A stretch of DNA of 12,492 bases from Flavobacterium psychrophilum (GCA_020720185.1 DYPB01000063.1:1-12492), one strand, 5' to 3'; positions 1 to 7,349 are shown, numbered from the stretch's first letter. Numbers and translations: made by a program. Notes: generated from the letters alone by a model not told the origin.

Positions 1-185
1 TAAATTAGTTTTTTTGTAAATTTATTTTTTTACTGATGCTCTTTTTGTTTTATTTATACTCATTTTTTAATTGGATTATTATGATTATTATGTAACAACT
101 GCTCCTCATAAAAAATTTAATACTTGGTTTGAATAAATTTTTTATCAAAATATTATTCACTAACTTGCGACCAAATTTCTAATCC
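1..185. other. Non-coding AT-rich leader at left edge
   Basis: This stretch precedes the sugar transferase gene. It is very AT-rich, with T-runs near both ends. I found no open frame of useful length, no perfect TAnnTTTG element on the + strand, no hairpin and no RNA gene. It probably holds the promoter of the following gene and perhaps the end of an upstream unit outside the window. Confidence 0.5.
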
Positions 186-1577
186 ATGATAATCAAACAA
201 AAAATACATTTTGAAGTCTCAGAAAGAAAAGTCTTGCTTCGAATATTTGATTCATTATTTGTCTTTTTTTTCTTATTTATTACTGGTAATATTTTGAAAA
301 TCAATTACTTTAAAATTTCATTAAATCAGTATTTAATTCCAATATTAATCGTGTATATCAATGTTTTTGGTACTGTTTTTGAGATGTATAATTTACAAAA
401 TGCAAATAAAAGATACTCTATTTTTAAAAGTATTGCACTTTGTTCAACTACAACCGTTGCTTTATTTATTCTAACCCCTTATTACACACCCGTTTTACCA
501 ACAAATCGATATCAAATATTAATCTTTTTCGGTTCTGTATTTTTTGCTTTATTAATTTGGAGATTCTTATATATTCAATTTTTAGTATCTCACCGTTTTG
601 TTAAAAAAGTGATTTTAGTGTGTGATAAAAGTAAGGTTGAGAAACTTGTTTTTGGATTAGAAAAAAATGATTTTAATTATAAAATAATGGGATATGTGAA
701 TACCTATAGCGGTGAAAAAGAAAATTTAGATGTGGATTTTATCGAAAATATACCAATTGATAGTATCGACAATTTTGTAACTCAAAATGGCATTTCTGAA
801 ATTATAATTGCAACAAGAAAGACAGATGGCATTACACCTAATTTGTATAATCATTTAATTCATTTGCTAGAAAGTGGTTTTATAATTAGGGATTATACAC
901 AGGTTTATGAAGATATAACATACAGAATACCAGTTCGGTATGTTTCAAAAGATTTTTACAAATACTTTCCATTTAGTCGTAGTAATCAAAATCAATTGTA
1001 TTTATTTTTAATTAGAGTTTCTGATGTTTTATTTTCTATAACTGGACTTTTAATTATTGCAGTTATTACTCCAATTATTCTAATTATCAATTTTATTGCA
1101 AATAGAGGCAGTTTGTTTTATACACAAGAACGAGTAGGGAAAAACGGTGAAATTTTTAATATTTATAAATTTAGAAGTATGGTAAAAAATGCCGAAAAGG
1201 ATGGTGCGGTTTTTGCAACAACAAATGATATGCGGGTTACTCCTTTTGGTAAATTTTTAAGAAAATCACGAATTGATGAGTTTCCACAATTTATTAATAT
1301 TTTAAAAGGCGATATGAGCGTTATTGGTCCTAGACCAGAACGACCTGTATTTGTTTATGAAATTGCTCAACAAACGCCATTTTATCAAACTCGACATGTA
1401 ATTAAACCCGGATTAACTGGGTGGGCTCAAGTAAGTTATCCTTATGGAGCCTCTATTGAAGATAGTTTAATGAAATTGGAATATGATTTATATTATATCA
1501 AACATCGAAGTTTGTATTTAGATTTAAAAATTACTTTTAGAACATTGAGTACCATATTGTTTTTTAGAGGTCAATAA
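186..1577 (+). CDS. Undecaprenyl-phosphate sugar-1-phosphate transferase (polyprenyl glycosylphosphotransferase, WcaJ/WbaP type)
   Basis: This 463-residue protein belongs to the polyisoprenyl-phosphate hexose-1-phosphate transferases. These enzymes start O-antigen, capsule or exopolysaccharide synthesis by moving a sugar-1-phosphate from a nucleotide sugar to undecaprenyl phosphate at the inner membrane. About four hydrophobic segments lie in residues 16-130. A soluble Rossmann-like middle domain follows (about 138-240, beginning KKVILVCDKSK). A membrane-anchoring hydrophobic stretch at about 275-303 leads into the C-terminal bacterial sugar transferase domain. Visible catalytic-domain motifs are RVGKNGEIFNIYKFRSM (316-332), DEFPQ (364-368), LKGDMSVIGPRPERP (373-387) and KPGLTGWAQV (407-416). 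Length and architecture match full-length members, so the gene looks intact. The sugar cannot be read from sequence. No other glycan gene is next to it inside the window, so its polysaccharide locus, if any, lies to the left. Its last 14 bases overlap the end of the opposing gene. Confidence 0.93.
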   Translation: MIIKQKIHFEVSERKVLLRIFDSLFVFFFLFITGNILKINYFKISLNQYLIPILIVYINVFGTVFEMYNLQNANKRYSIFKSIALCSTTTVALFILTPYYTPVLPTNRYQILIFFGSVFFALLIWRFLYIQFLVSHRFVKKVILVCDKSKVEKLVFGLEKNDFNYKIMGYVNTYSGEKENLDVDFIENIPIDSIDNFVTQNGISEIIIATRKTDGITPNLYNHLIHLLESGFIIRDYTQVYEDITYRIPVRYVSKDFYKYFPFSRSNQNQLYLFLIRVSDVLFSITGLLIIAVITPIILIINFIANRGSLFYTQERVGKNGEIFNIYKFRSMVKNAEKDGAVFATTNDMRVTPFGKFLRKSRIDEFPQFINILKGDMSVIGPRPERPVFVYEIAQQTPFYQTRHVIKPGLTGWAQVSYPYGASIEDSLMKLEYDLYYIKHRSLYLDLKITFRTLSTILFFRGQ

Positions 1578-2685
1578 TCTTTTTTCTAAATTTTATCAAA
1601 ATTATTGACGAAGTGATAATCATTGGCAAAAGCATCAAAAAATCTATTTTGTTGATAATTAGAAATAGGTAGATAAAAATTGAAAATAAATTAAAATCAA
1701 TCAATTTTAAAACCCATTTTTTATTTTTAGTAAACCAAAAATAGATGAATAATAATAAGGTTGGATTAAATAACAATACATTATAATTCCACCATATTTC
1801 TTCATGAAAAGAGTATAGTCCTGCCAATGAGAAAAAGCATCCGAATAATCCTAAAACAGTGAAATATATTAAAAATATTGGTTTTTTATTTGTTAAAACA
1901 ATAATTGTCAATAATATCCCATAAAAATAAATTGAATTCCAAAACGAAAATTTATCTTCAATATAAACCTGATTGTTTAAAATCACTTCGTCATTAACAA
2001 TTCTTTTCCCTCTGAATTTTGTTGTTTTTAAATTTTCCATCAACTCATTTGGCAAAAATAATTTTGTGGCTTTATTATCCACTTTTTGACCAAAAATAAT
2101 GTTTATTCCAAAGTTTTCCCAAAAATGATTGTCTAAATATCCGTATAAAATTTTACGATAACTAATGTTTTCATCGCTTTTTTTTGATACAATTTTATTT
2201 CCAAAAACGGCATTTATTTTGTCCAAAACCATTGTTGTACAATTTTTATCAATAAATTTATAGGTGTAATATTTATCGTCAGAAAATAAGGATTTATTTA
2301 ATTCATCGAATATTTTTTGTTTTTGTGCCGTCGAAATTAATAAATTTTGTTCAAAAACAGCACGATTTGTAACTTGATATTCGGTGATGAAATCTTGAAA
2401 AGAACAAGCTCCCATAAAATATTGCATATCTCCTTTTACAAATTTTAAATAAAAGTTTGGAGTTCTAAAATCAAACATTCCATAATTATAAACAATATCT
2501 ATGTTTTTTCCTATGTCGTTGATTCTTAAGGCTGTATGTCCATATATTGAATACAATTCATTTCCAGAACCACAAGTTAAAACACTAACTCTTGCTCGGT
2601 CAGAAAGTTTTTGGCTTTGAGAAAATATTAGATTTGGAAATAAGAATAATACAAAAGTTAGAATTTTAAATGGCAATTGTTTCAT
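1564..2685 (-). CDS. lnb: DUF4105/Lnb-family protein, probable lipoprotein N-acyltransferase
   Basis: This 373-residue protein has a signal peptide or N-terminal anchor (about 1-22). A periplasmic domain follows (about 30-240) with the DUF4105 hallmarks ELYSIYGHTALRI (His50) and KNCTT (147-151, Cys149). The His-then-Cys order fits a permuted NlpC/P60-like thiol fold. The C-terminus has five hydrophobic segments (about 250-265, 268-292, 301-318, 325-345 and 348-366), with a conserved-looking EEIWWNYN at the second loop. From memory, this combination of an N-terminal periplasmic domain and five helices is the one described for Lnb. Lnb adds the third acyl chain to lipoproteins in Bacteroides, which lack an Lnt-type enzyme. 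I infer the same role here; the catalytic pair would be His50 and Cys149. It lies 21 bp downstream of the PorV-like gene and is probably cotranscribed with it. The ATG at 2683-2685 is followed directly by the signal sequence. Confidence 0.72.
   Translation of the reverse strand: MKQLPFKILTFVLFLFPNLIFSQSQKLSDRARVSVLTCGSGNELYSIYGHTALRINDIGKNIDIVYNYGMFDFRTPNFYLKFVKGDMQYFMGACSFQDFITEYQVTNRAVFEQNLLISTAQKQKIFDELNKSLFSDDKYYTYKFIDKNCTTMVLDKINAVFGNKIVSKKSDENISYRKILYGYLDNHFWENFGINIIFGQKVDNKATKLFLPNELMENLKTTKFRGKRIVNDEVILNNQVYIEDKFSFWNSIYFYGILLTIIVLTNKKPIFLIYFTVLGLFGCFFSLAGLYSFHEEIWWNYNVLLFNPTLLLFIYFWFTKNKKWVLKLIDFNLFSIFIYLFLIINKIDFLMLLPMIITSSIILIKFRKKIIDL
1570..1609. repeat. 9-bp inverted repeat at the convergent gene ends
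   Basis: GTCAATAAT at 1570-1578 is the exact reverse complement of ATTATTGAC at 1601-1609, with 22 bases between the arms. The left arm contains the stop codon of the sugar transferase gene and the right arm lies in the last codons of the opposing Lnb-like gene. It could fold in either transcript. The arms are AT-rich and the loop is long, so a terminator role is only a guess. Confidence 0.35.
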
Positions 2686-2706
2686 CTGTTTTTTAATATT
2701 ATTAAT

Positions 2707-3774
2707 TTATCTAAAAATATCCAAATCAATTTTTGCAGAAAAAATATTAGAGTACAAAGCGGCACTTTGGTTCCCTAAATTTGTCAAAGCGTAATCTATC
2801 TGAATGCCTTTATATTTAAAACCTAATCCAATATTTGGTTCAAATCCTACTTTTTTAGTATTGTCTATTTGCGTAATTTTTTGAAAACTTCCAATACCTA
2901 ATCTTATAAAAATCAGTTCGTTATAACCACCTTCAAAACCCAATGCAGGTGTTGCACTAATGGAATTTGAAGAGATAATATCGTTAGTTCGTACAAATTG
3001 CATATTTAGATTCAAGGAACCTAAAAGCGTCATATCGTTATGAAACTGATACTTTTTTGAAACACCAAATTGTGCTTTAGGAATTGTAATTTCTATTGTT
3101 TCTGGCAATTCTTGATTTTGTCCCGCAATAGCGTTTTTTATGGTTTCAAATTCCTCTTCATTAATATTCCAAACATTATATGTTGTCGTTATATCTCTAA
3201 TCATTAAACCAATTTTCCAATCATTTTTATTAAATTGTAATCCAAAATCGAAACCAAACCCATACGAACTGGCAAAATTTCCAATAATTCGACGGATAAC
3301 TTTTGCATTAACACCATAATAAAAATCGTTGAATTTTAATTTTCTGGCATACGAAAAAGTAAAACCATAATCGGCAGTGGAAAATAAACTAACTCGATTG
3401 TAATCTATATTTCCTTGTGCGTCAATAAGTTGTGTTGTATTTAAAATATTATCAACCCCAAATCTTATTGCTGAAATTCCCCAAGCCGATTGATCGTCAA
3501 TTGGAGCGGCATAAGCAGCATAATCATACTGGGCAATATTTGCAAAATAGCTTGCGTGCATCAAGGCTATTTGTTTGTTTTCCAAACGCATAAGTCCCGC
3601 AGGATTCCAATATCCTGCATTAACATCTGCAGTATTTGAGGTAACTGCATTTGCCATTCCAAGTGCTGCTGCATCTACTCCGATAGACATAAATTCGTTA
3701 GAATATTTTCTAACTGTTTGACTGCTAACAGTTAACTGTGTGGAAATAAAAATTATTAAGATTGTTTTTTTCAA
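2707..3774 (-). CDS. PorV/PorQ-family outer-membrane beta-barrel protein
   Basis: This 355-residue protein has a Sec signal peptide (about 1-18) starting MKK, then a mature part rich in alternating aromatic and small residues typical of FadL-like outer-membrane barrels. The segment at about 31-62 (SIGVDAAALGMANAV, then GYWNPAGL at about 55-62) is characteristic of PorV/PorQ proteins. The end, about FSAKIDLDIFR, looks like a last membrane strand. PorV and PorQ are outer-membrane parts of the type IX secretion system: PorV shuttles cargo and PorQ helps the attachment complex. This copy may be the paralogue sometimes called PorV2, whose role is unsettled, so I give no symbol. The frame starts with TTG (3772-3774); an in-frame stop lies four codons upstream and no ATG intervenes. 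A perfect TAnnTTTG element sits 18 bp upstream. The Lnb-like gene follows 21 bp downstream. Confidence 0.8.
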   Translation of the reverse strand: MKKTILIIFISTQLTVSSQTVRKYSNEFMSIGVDAAALGMANAVTSNTADVNAGYWNPAGLMRLENKQIALMHASYFANIAQYDYAAYAAPIDDQSAWGISAIRFGVDNILNTTQLIDAQGNIDYNRVSLFSTADYGFTFSYARKLKFNDFYYGVNAKVIRRIIGNFASSYGFGFDFGLQFNKNDWKIGLMIRDITTTYNVWNINEEEFETIKNAIAGQNQELPETIEITIPKAQFGVSKKYQFHNDMTLLGSLNLNMQFVRTNDIISSNSISATPALGFEGGYNELIFIRLGIGSFQKITQIDNTKKVGFEPNIGLGFKYKGIQIDYALTNLGNQSAALYSNIFSAKIDLDIFR

Positions 3775-3792
3775 AATGTTTTTTTAACGGTT

Positions 3793-3800
3793 CAAAAGTA
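3793..3800 (-). promoter_or_regulatory. Candidate -7 element for the PorV-like gene
   Basis: Read on the minus strand this is TACTTTTG, a perfect match to the Bacteroidota -7 consensus TAnnTTTG, ending 18 bp before the TTG start. I saw no TTG/TTTG at the usual upstream distance, so the call rests on one half of the promoter. Confidence 0.4.
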
Positions 3801-3885
3801 TTGATTTTTTAGTTATAATTTCTGAAAAATTTAAGATGTTACAAAAAATATAAGCTATAACTTTAAAATTTGAAAATTATTATAT

Positions 3886-3893
3886 TATTTTTG
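3886..3893 (+). promoter_or_regulatory. Candidate -7 element for pssA
   Basis: TATTTTTG matches TAnnTTTG and lies 16 bp before the pssA ATG. The nearest upstream TTTG (3869-3872) is only 13 bp away, shorter than the usual spacing, so the -33 half is not convincing. The transcript leader would be very short. Confidence 0.35.
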
Positions 3894-3909
3894 AAAAAAA
3901 ATTAAAAAA

Positions 3910-4614
3910 ATGAACTTTAAAAAAAATATCCCTAATATTATCACGCTTCTTAACTTGTTTTGTGGCTGTATTGCTTTAGTTTTTGTAGCTAACAATCAAT
4001 TTGAAATTGCCTTCTATTTTGTTTGTTTGGGTATATTTTTAGACTTTTTTGATGGTTTTTTTGCTCGATTGTTCAAAGTTTCAAGCCCTTTAGGTTTGCA
4101 GTTAGATTCCTTGGCAGATATGGTAACGAGTGGTGTTGTGCCAGGGTTTGTAATGTATAAAATGGTTAACGAATATACAAATTATAATCCTATTTTACCT
4201 TATCTCGGGTTTATAATTACACTTGGTTCTTGTTATCGTTTGGCAAATTTCAACATTGATACTCGACAAACCGATTCTTTTATTGGCTTGCCAACCCCTG
4301 CAAATACTTTATTTATAATGAGTTTGCCTTTAATTGGACTTAATAATTTTATGGATTTTAATTTTATTCACGCTTTTTTATTAATAATTTCACTCTTAAG
4401 TGCTTATGTTATGAACGCAGAAATTCCACTGTTTTCTTTAAAAATAAAAAAAATGAGCTTTGATGGCAACGAATTACAAATAATTTTCTTGCTATTATCT
4501 TTATTATTAATAGGTTTTTTCCAATTTTTGGGTGTCGTTTTGGTAATCATTTTTTATGTTCTATTATCGATCATAATGAATATACTGAAACGAAAGCAAA
4601 ATTTATTTGAATAG
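3910..4614 (+). CDS. pssA: CDP-diacylglycerol-serine O-phosphatidyltransferase (phosphatidylserine synthase)
   Basis: This 234-residue integral inner-membrane enzyme makes phosphatidylserine from CDP-diacylglycerol and L-serine, the precursor of phosphatidylethanolamine. The full CDP-alcohol phosphatidyltransferase signature is present: D45, D48, G49, A52, R53, G62, D66 and D70 fit the D-x2-DG-x2-AR-x8-G-x3-D-x3-D pattern exactly. The N-terminal NIPNIITLLNLFCGC and the GLPTPAN segment (about 126-132) are typical of the PssA subgroup rather than of phosphatidylglycerophosphate synthase. Roughly six to eight hydrophobic segments span the protein, and it ends in a short basic tail. The ATG follows an A-rich leader without a Shine-Dalgarno sequence, as is usual in flavobacteria. 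It appears to be a single-gene unit between two leftward groups. A phosphatidylserine decarboxylase gene is not in the window. Confidence 0.93.
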   Translation: MNFKKNIPNIITLLNLFCGCIALVFVANNQFEIAFYFVCLGIFLDFFDGFFARLFKVSSPLGLQLDSLADMVTSGVVPGFVMYKMVNEYTNYNPILPYLGFIITLGSCYRLANFNIDTRQTDSFIGLPTPANTLFIMSLPLIGLNNFMDFNFIHAFLLIISLLSAYVMNAEIPLFSLKIKKMSFDGNELQIIFLLLSLLLIGFFQFLGVVLVIIFYVLLSIIMNILKRKQNLFE

Positions 4615-4621
4615 TTTTTCA

Positions 4622-4635
4622 ACAATTAAAATTGT
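4622..4635. terminator. Weak hairpin between convergent pssA and lptB
   Basis: ACAATT and AATTGT form a 6-bp inverted repeat with a 2-base spacer just after the pssA stop. A T-rich stretch follows at 4641-4647. It could help end transcription, but the stem is short and AT-only apart from one pair, so the call is tentative. Confidence 0.2.
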
Positions 4636-4691
4636 AATTATATTTTTCATTCTTTAATTATTATAAATAGATTTCTAATGCGTAATTTGGG

Positions 4692-5432
4692 TTAAAACTC
4701 TAATTTCTTTTTTCTCAATTCAAAATTCTGACCTAGATAAACCCGTCTAACCATTTCATCCTCAACTAATTCCTCGGGTTTTCCTGCTTTCAAAATTCCA
4801 CCTTCAAACATTAAGTAGGTTTTGTCGGTAATTGCTAAAGTTTCCTGAACATTATGGTCTGTAATTAAAATCCCTATATTTTTGTTTTTAAGTTGTGCGA
4901 CAATTCTTTGAATGTCCTCAACCGCAACAGGATCAACTCCTGCAAATGGTTCATCAAGCAAAATAAACTTTGGATCGGTTGCTAAACATCGTGCAATTTC
5001 GGTTCTACGCCGTTCTCCTCCTGATAACAAATCGCCACGATTGGTTCGAATGTGTTGCAAGGAAAATTCGTCTATCAAACTTTCCATTTTTGCTTCTTGT
5101 TCTGCTTTTGATAATTTAGTTAATTGCAAGACACTCAATATATTATCCTCAATACTTAATTTTCTAAAAACCGATGCTTCTTGTGCCAAATAACCTATTC
5201 CGTTTTGAGCTCGTTTGTACATTGGATAGTCGGTAATATTCATTTTATCAAGATAAATATTGCCTGAATTGGGTTTTACTAATCCAACAATCATATAAAA
5301 AGAAGTCGTTTTACCAGCTCCATTTGGACCTAATAAACCTACTATTTCTCCTTGATTTACTTCTACCGAAATACCTTTTACGACACTTCTTCCTCTATAT
5401 GTTTTTACTAAATTATCTGCTCTTAATATCAT
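4692..5432 (-). CDS. lptB: LPS export ABC transporter ATP-binding protein LptB
   Basis: This 246-residue cytoplasmic ATPase drives lipopolysaccharide extraction from the inner membrane with LptFG and the LptC/A/D bridge. All ABC motifs are present: Walker A GPNGAGKT (35-42), Q-loop Gln84 in YLAQEASVF, signature LSGGE (136-140), Walker B ILLDEP (157-162), the D-loop region (AGVDPVA) and H-loop His193. LptB-like features are the stretch after the Q-loop (QEASVFRKLSIEDNIL), the SGGERRRTEIARCL region, FAGVDP, and the end VYLGQNFEL. It is the last gene of the leftward group, 61 bp beyond the tatC stop. That gap contains a small palindrome, so it may also have its own promoter. The LptFG permease genes are not in the window. 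The ATG start is immediately followed by the usual ABC opening strand. Confidence 0.94.
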   Translation of the reverse strand: MILRADNLVKTYRGRSVVKGISVEVNQGEIVGLLGPNGAGKTTSFYMIVGLVKPNSGNIYLDKMNITDYPMYKRAQNGIGYLAQEASVFRKLSIEDNILSVLQLTKLSKAEQEAKMESLIDEFSLQHIRTNRGDLLSGGERRRTEIARCLATDPKFILLDEPFAGVDPVAVEDIQRIVAQLKNKNIGILITDHNVQETLAITDKTYLMFEGGILKAGKPEELVEDEMVRRVYLGQNFELRKKKLEF

Positions 5433-5456
5433 ATTTAAGTAGGGTTATTCTTTATG

Positions 5457-5474
5457 ATTTGTAAAAATACAAAT
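5457..5474. repeat. 7-bp palindrome in the tatC-lptB gap
   Basis: ATTTGTA (5457-5463) and TACAAAT (5468-5474) are perfect reverse complements with a 4-base A loop, located 25 bp upstream of the lptB start. It could be a small RNA hairpin or a protein site. Chance is a real alternative in such AT-rich DNA. Confidence 0.3.
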
Positions 5475-5493
5475 TTTGATTTTATGTTGTAAA

Positions 5494-6327
5494 TTATTTA
5501 ACAATATTTTGTGCTTCCTTATCCTTCTTCTTACCTACAAAGATGGCTATCAGAATACTAATTCCATACAAAATAATCATCGGAATGGCTACAATTACCT
5601 GACTTAAAGCATCTGGCGGTGATAAAAACGCAGCTATAATTAAAATTATAACTATGGCGTGTCTAAAATATTTTTTTAAGAATAAAGCGTTTACTAATCC
5701 AAATTTTGTTAAAAAATAAATGATTATTGGTAGTTCAAACATTAATCCACATGAGATTATTGAAGTTTTTACCATTCCTATATAATTATCTAAATTAAAT
5801 TCGTTTCGAATAACGGTGCTTACTGTAAATCCTCCAAAAAAGTTTACAGACAAAGGTAAAATTAAGTAGTATCCAAACAAAACTCCCAAGAAAAATAAGA
5901 TTGAAGACCAAAAAATAAAACCAATAGCACTTTTTTTCTCATTTTTATATAACGCTGGACTGATAAATTTCCAAATTTCCCAAAGAATATATGGAAACCC
6001 TAAAATAAATCCACAAGTTATACAAGTCCAGATAAATATTGAAAATTGTCCTCCCATTTCTGTACTCTGCAAAATAAAAGGCATTTTATCAACACACATA
6101 CCGCCATCGCTGGTGTTTAAATAATGAGTAAGTTCACAAAACGCTCGGTATGTAATAAAATCAGTATGAATTGGAGCAAAAATTAACTTCTCGAAAACCC
6201 AGTCAATAATAAAGTATGATAAACACGAAACGATTAAAACTGTCATCGTTATTCGTACCAATAACCATCTTAAGGCTTCTAGATGATCAAGAAACGACAT
6301 TTCTGCCAAATGTTTTTTTGTTGTCAT
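5494..6327 (-). CDS. tatC: Twin-arginine translocase subunit TatC
   Basis: This 277-residue, six-helix inner-membrane receptor binds twin-arginine signal peptides and exports folded proteins together with TatA-type subunits. The signature N-terminus is visible (FLDHLEALR, with Glu17 and Arg20 at the conserved signal-binding positions), followed by the first helix. Other family marks are FP and W at 111-116, the F-I-S-PALY segment (121-127), Glu198 in the FELP motif of the fourth helix, and SPPDALSQ (236-243), which contains the conserved Asp. The first periplasmic loop (about 50-95) is long and holds two cysteines, Cys64 and Cys78. The ATG overlaps the kdsD stop by one base (TAATG), which suggests translational coupling. 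No tatA/E gene is in the window. The C-terminal tail is short and basic. Confidence 0.95.
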   Translation of the reverse strand: MTTKKHLAEMSFLDHLEALRWLLVRITMTVLIVSCLSYFIIDWVFEKLIFAPIHTDFITYRAFCELTHYLNTSDGGMCVDKMPFILQSTEMGGQFSIFIWTCITCGFILGFPYILWEIWKFISPALYKNEKKSAIGFIFWSSILFFLGVLFGYYLILPLSVNFFGGFTVSTVIRNEFNLDNYIGMVKTSIISCGLMFELPIIIYFLTKFGLVNALFLKKYFRHAIVIILIIAAFLSPPDALSQVIVAIPMIILYGISILIAIFVGKKKDKEAQNIVK

Positions 6328-7292
6328 TATACTATTCCTTCTTTTAAAATATCGTGTAAATGTAGTACACCCATATATGTATCATTTTCTAAAACTACTA
6401 ATTGTGTGATTTTGTTATCTTCTAATACCTGAAAAGCATCAATAACCCTGTCATTTGCCTGAATTAATTTAGGGTTTTTCGTCATAATATCTTTAGCAAA
6501 TAGATGGTTAAATATTTCATTTTCGTTCAACATTCTACGAATATCTCCGTCGGTAATAATTCCTATAACCTTATTATCCTCAACCACTGCCGTTACTCCT
6601 AATCTCTTTTCTGATATTTCAAAAATTACTTTTTTAACAGTATCGTTAGGATAAACTGCTGGTTTTAAAGAGTTTACTAACATATCTCTAACTTTTAGTA
6701 ATAATTTTTTACCTAACGCTCCTCCTGGATGGTATTTTGCAAAATTATCTGCTTCAAAATTTCTCGTTTCCATTAACGAAACCACAAGAGCATCACCCAT
6801 AACTAATTGAGCCGTAGTACTATCAGTTGGGGCAAGGTTTAAAGGGCAGCTTTCTTTATCAACAGTTGTATTAAGAATAATAGAAGCGTTTTGTGCTAAA
6901 AACGAAGTCATATTTCCTGTAATTGCTATAATTTGATTACCAAATTGTTTCAATGTCTGTATTAAAACTTTAATTTCAGGACTATTGCCACTTTTAGACA
7001 AGCAAATTACAACGTCTTTTGGTTGAACCATCCCTAAATCGCCATGAATAGCTTCAGATGCGTGCAAAAACAAGGCTGGAGTTCCAGTTGAATTAAACGA
7101 TGCAACTATTTTTTGAGCAATAATAGCACTTTTTCCAATACCAGAAACTACTACTCTTTGTTTACAATTATAGATAATTTCGACTGCATTTACAAAGTTA
7201 TCATCAAGATAATCAGACAGTTTAGCTATGGATTGACTTTCTGAAATGAAAGTGTTTTTTGCCGATTGTAATATTTTACTTTTGTCAATCAA
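6327..7292 (-). CDS. kdsD: Arabinose-5-phosphate isomerase, KpsF/GutQ/KdsD family
   Basis: This 321-residue cytosolic enzyme interconverts ribulose-5-phosphate and arabinose-5-phosphate, the first step toward Kdo for lipopolysaccharide. The SIS domain (about 40-175) carries GIGKS (51-55), HGDLG (83-87), SKSGNSPE (99-106) and PTDSTT (155-160). FAKYHPGGALGKKLL follows (184-198). Two CBS domains fill the C-terminus (about 202-256 and 268-321), including IITDGDIRR (245-253). Length and domain order match the standard family. The only plausible start is TTG at 7290-7292: no ATG lies between it and the upstream in-frame stop (7341-7343), and the next internal Met is residue 88, inside the SIS domain. 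It leads the operon with tatC and lptB, consistent with a Kdo/LPS role rather than sugar-alcohol metabolism. A perfect TAnnTTTG lies about 58 bp upstream. Confidence 0.93.
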   Translation of the reverse strand: MIDKSKILQSAKNTFISESQSIAKLSDYLDDNFVNAVEIIYNCKQRVVVSGIGKSAIIAQKIVASFNSTGTPALFLHASEAIHGDLGMVQPKDVVICLSKSGNSPEIKVLIQTLKQFGNQIIAITGNMTSFLAQNASIILNTTVDKESCPLNLAPTDSTTAQLVMGDALVVSLMETRNFEADNFAKYHPGGALGKKLLLKVRDMLVNSLKPAVYPNDTVKKVIFEISEKRLGVTAVVEDNKVIGIITDGDIRRMLNENEIFNHLFAKDIMTKNPKLIQANDRVIDAFQVLEDNKITQLVVLENDTYMGVLHLHDILKEGIV

Positions 7293-7349
7293 AATAGATT
7301 TTTTTAAAAAGATTTGGATATTAAAAAAATAGTTGTAATTTTATAGATG

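Noticed and set aside
186..1577. Start of a capsule or O-antigen gene cluster
   Set aside because: The gene family fits, but no glycosyltransferase, flippase or polymerase follows it. The next genes are the Lnb-like and PorV-like pair on the other strand. A cluster could exist only outside the left edge.
2707..3774. Evidence for a complete type IX secretion locus
   Set aside because: Only one PorV/PorQ-family member is present, with no porK, L, M, N or sov next to it, and none of the window's proteins shows an obvious type IX sorting domain.
4912..5193. 93-codon open frame antisense to lptB
   Set aside because: It lies wholly inside the lptB coding region, its product has no recognisable features, and lptB's motifs explain the conservation of the DNA.
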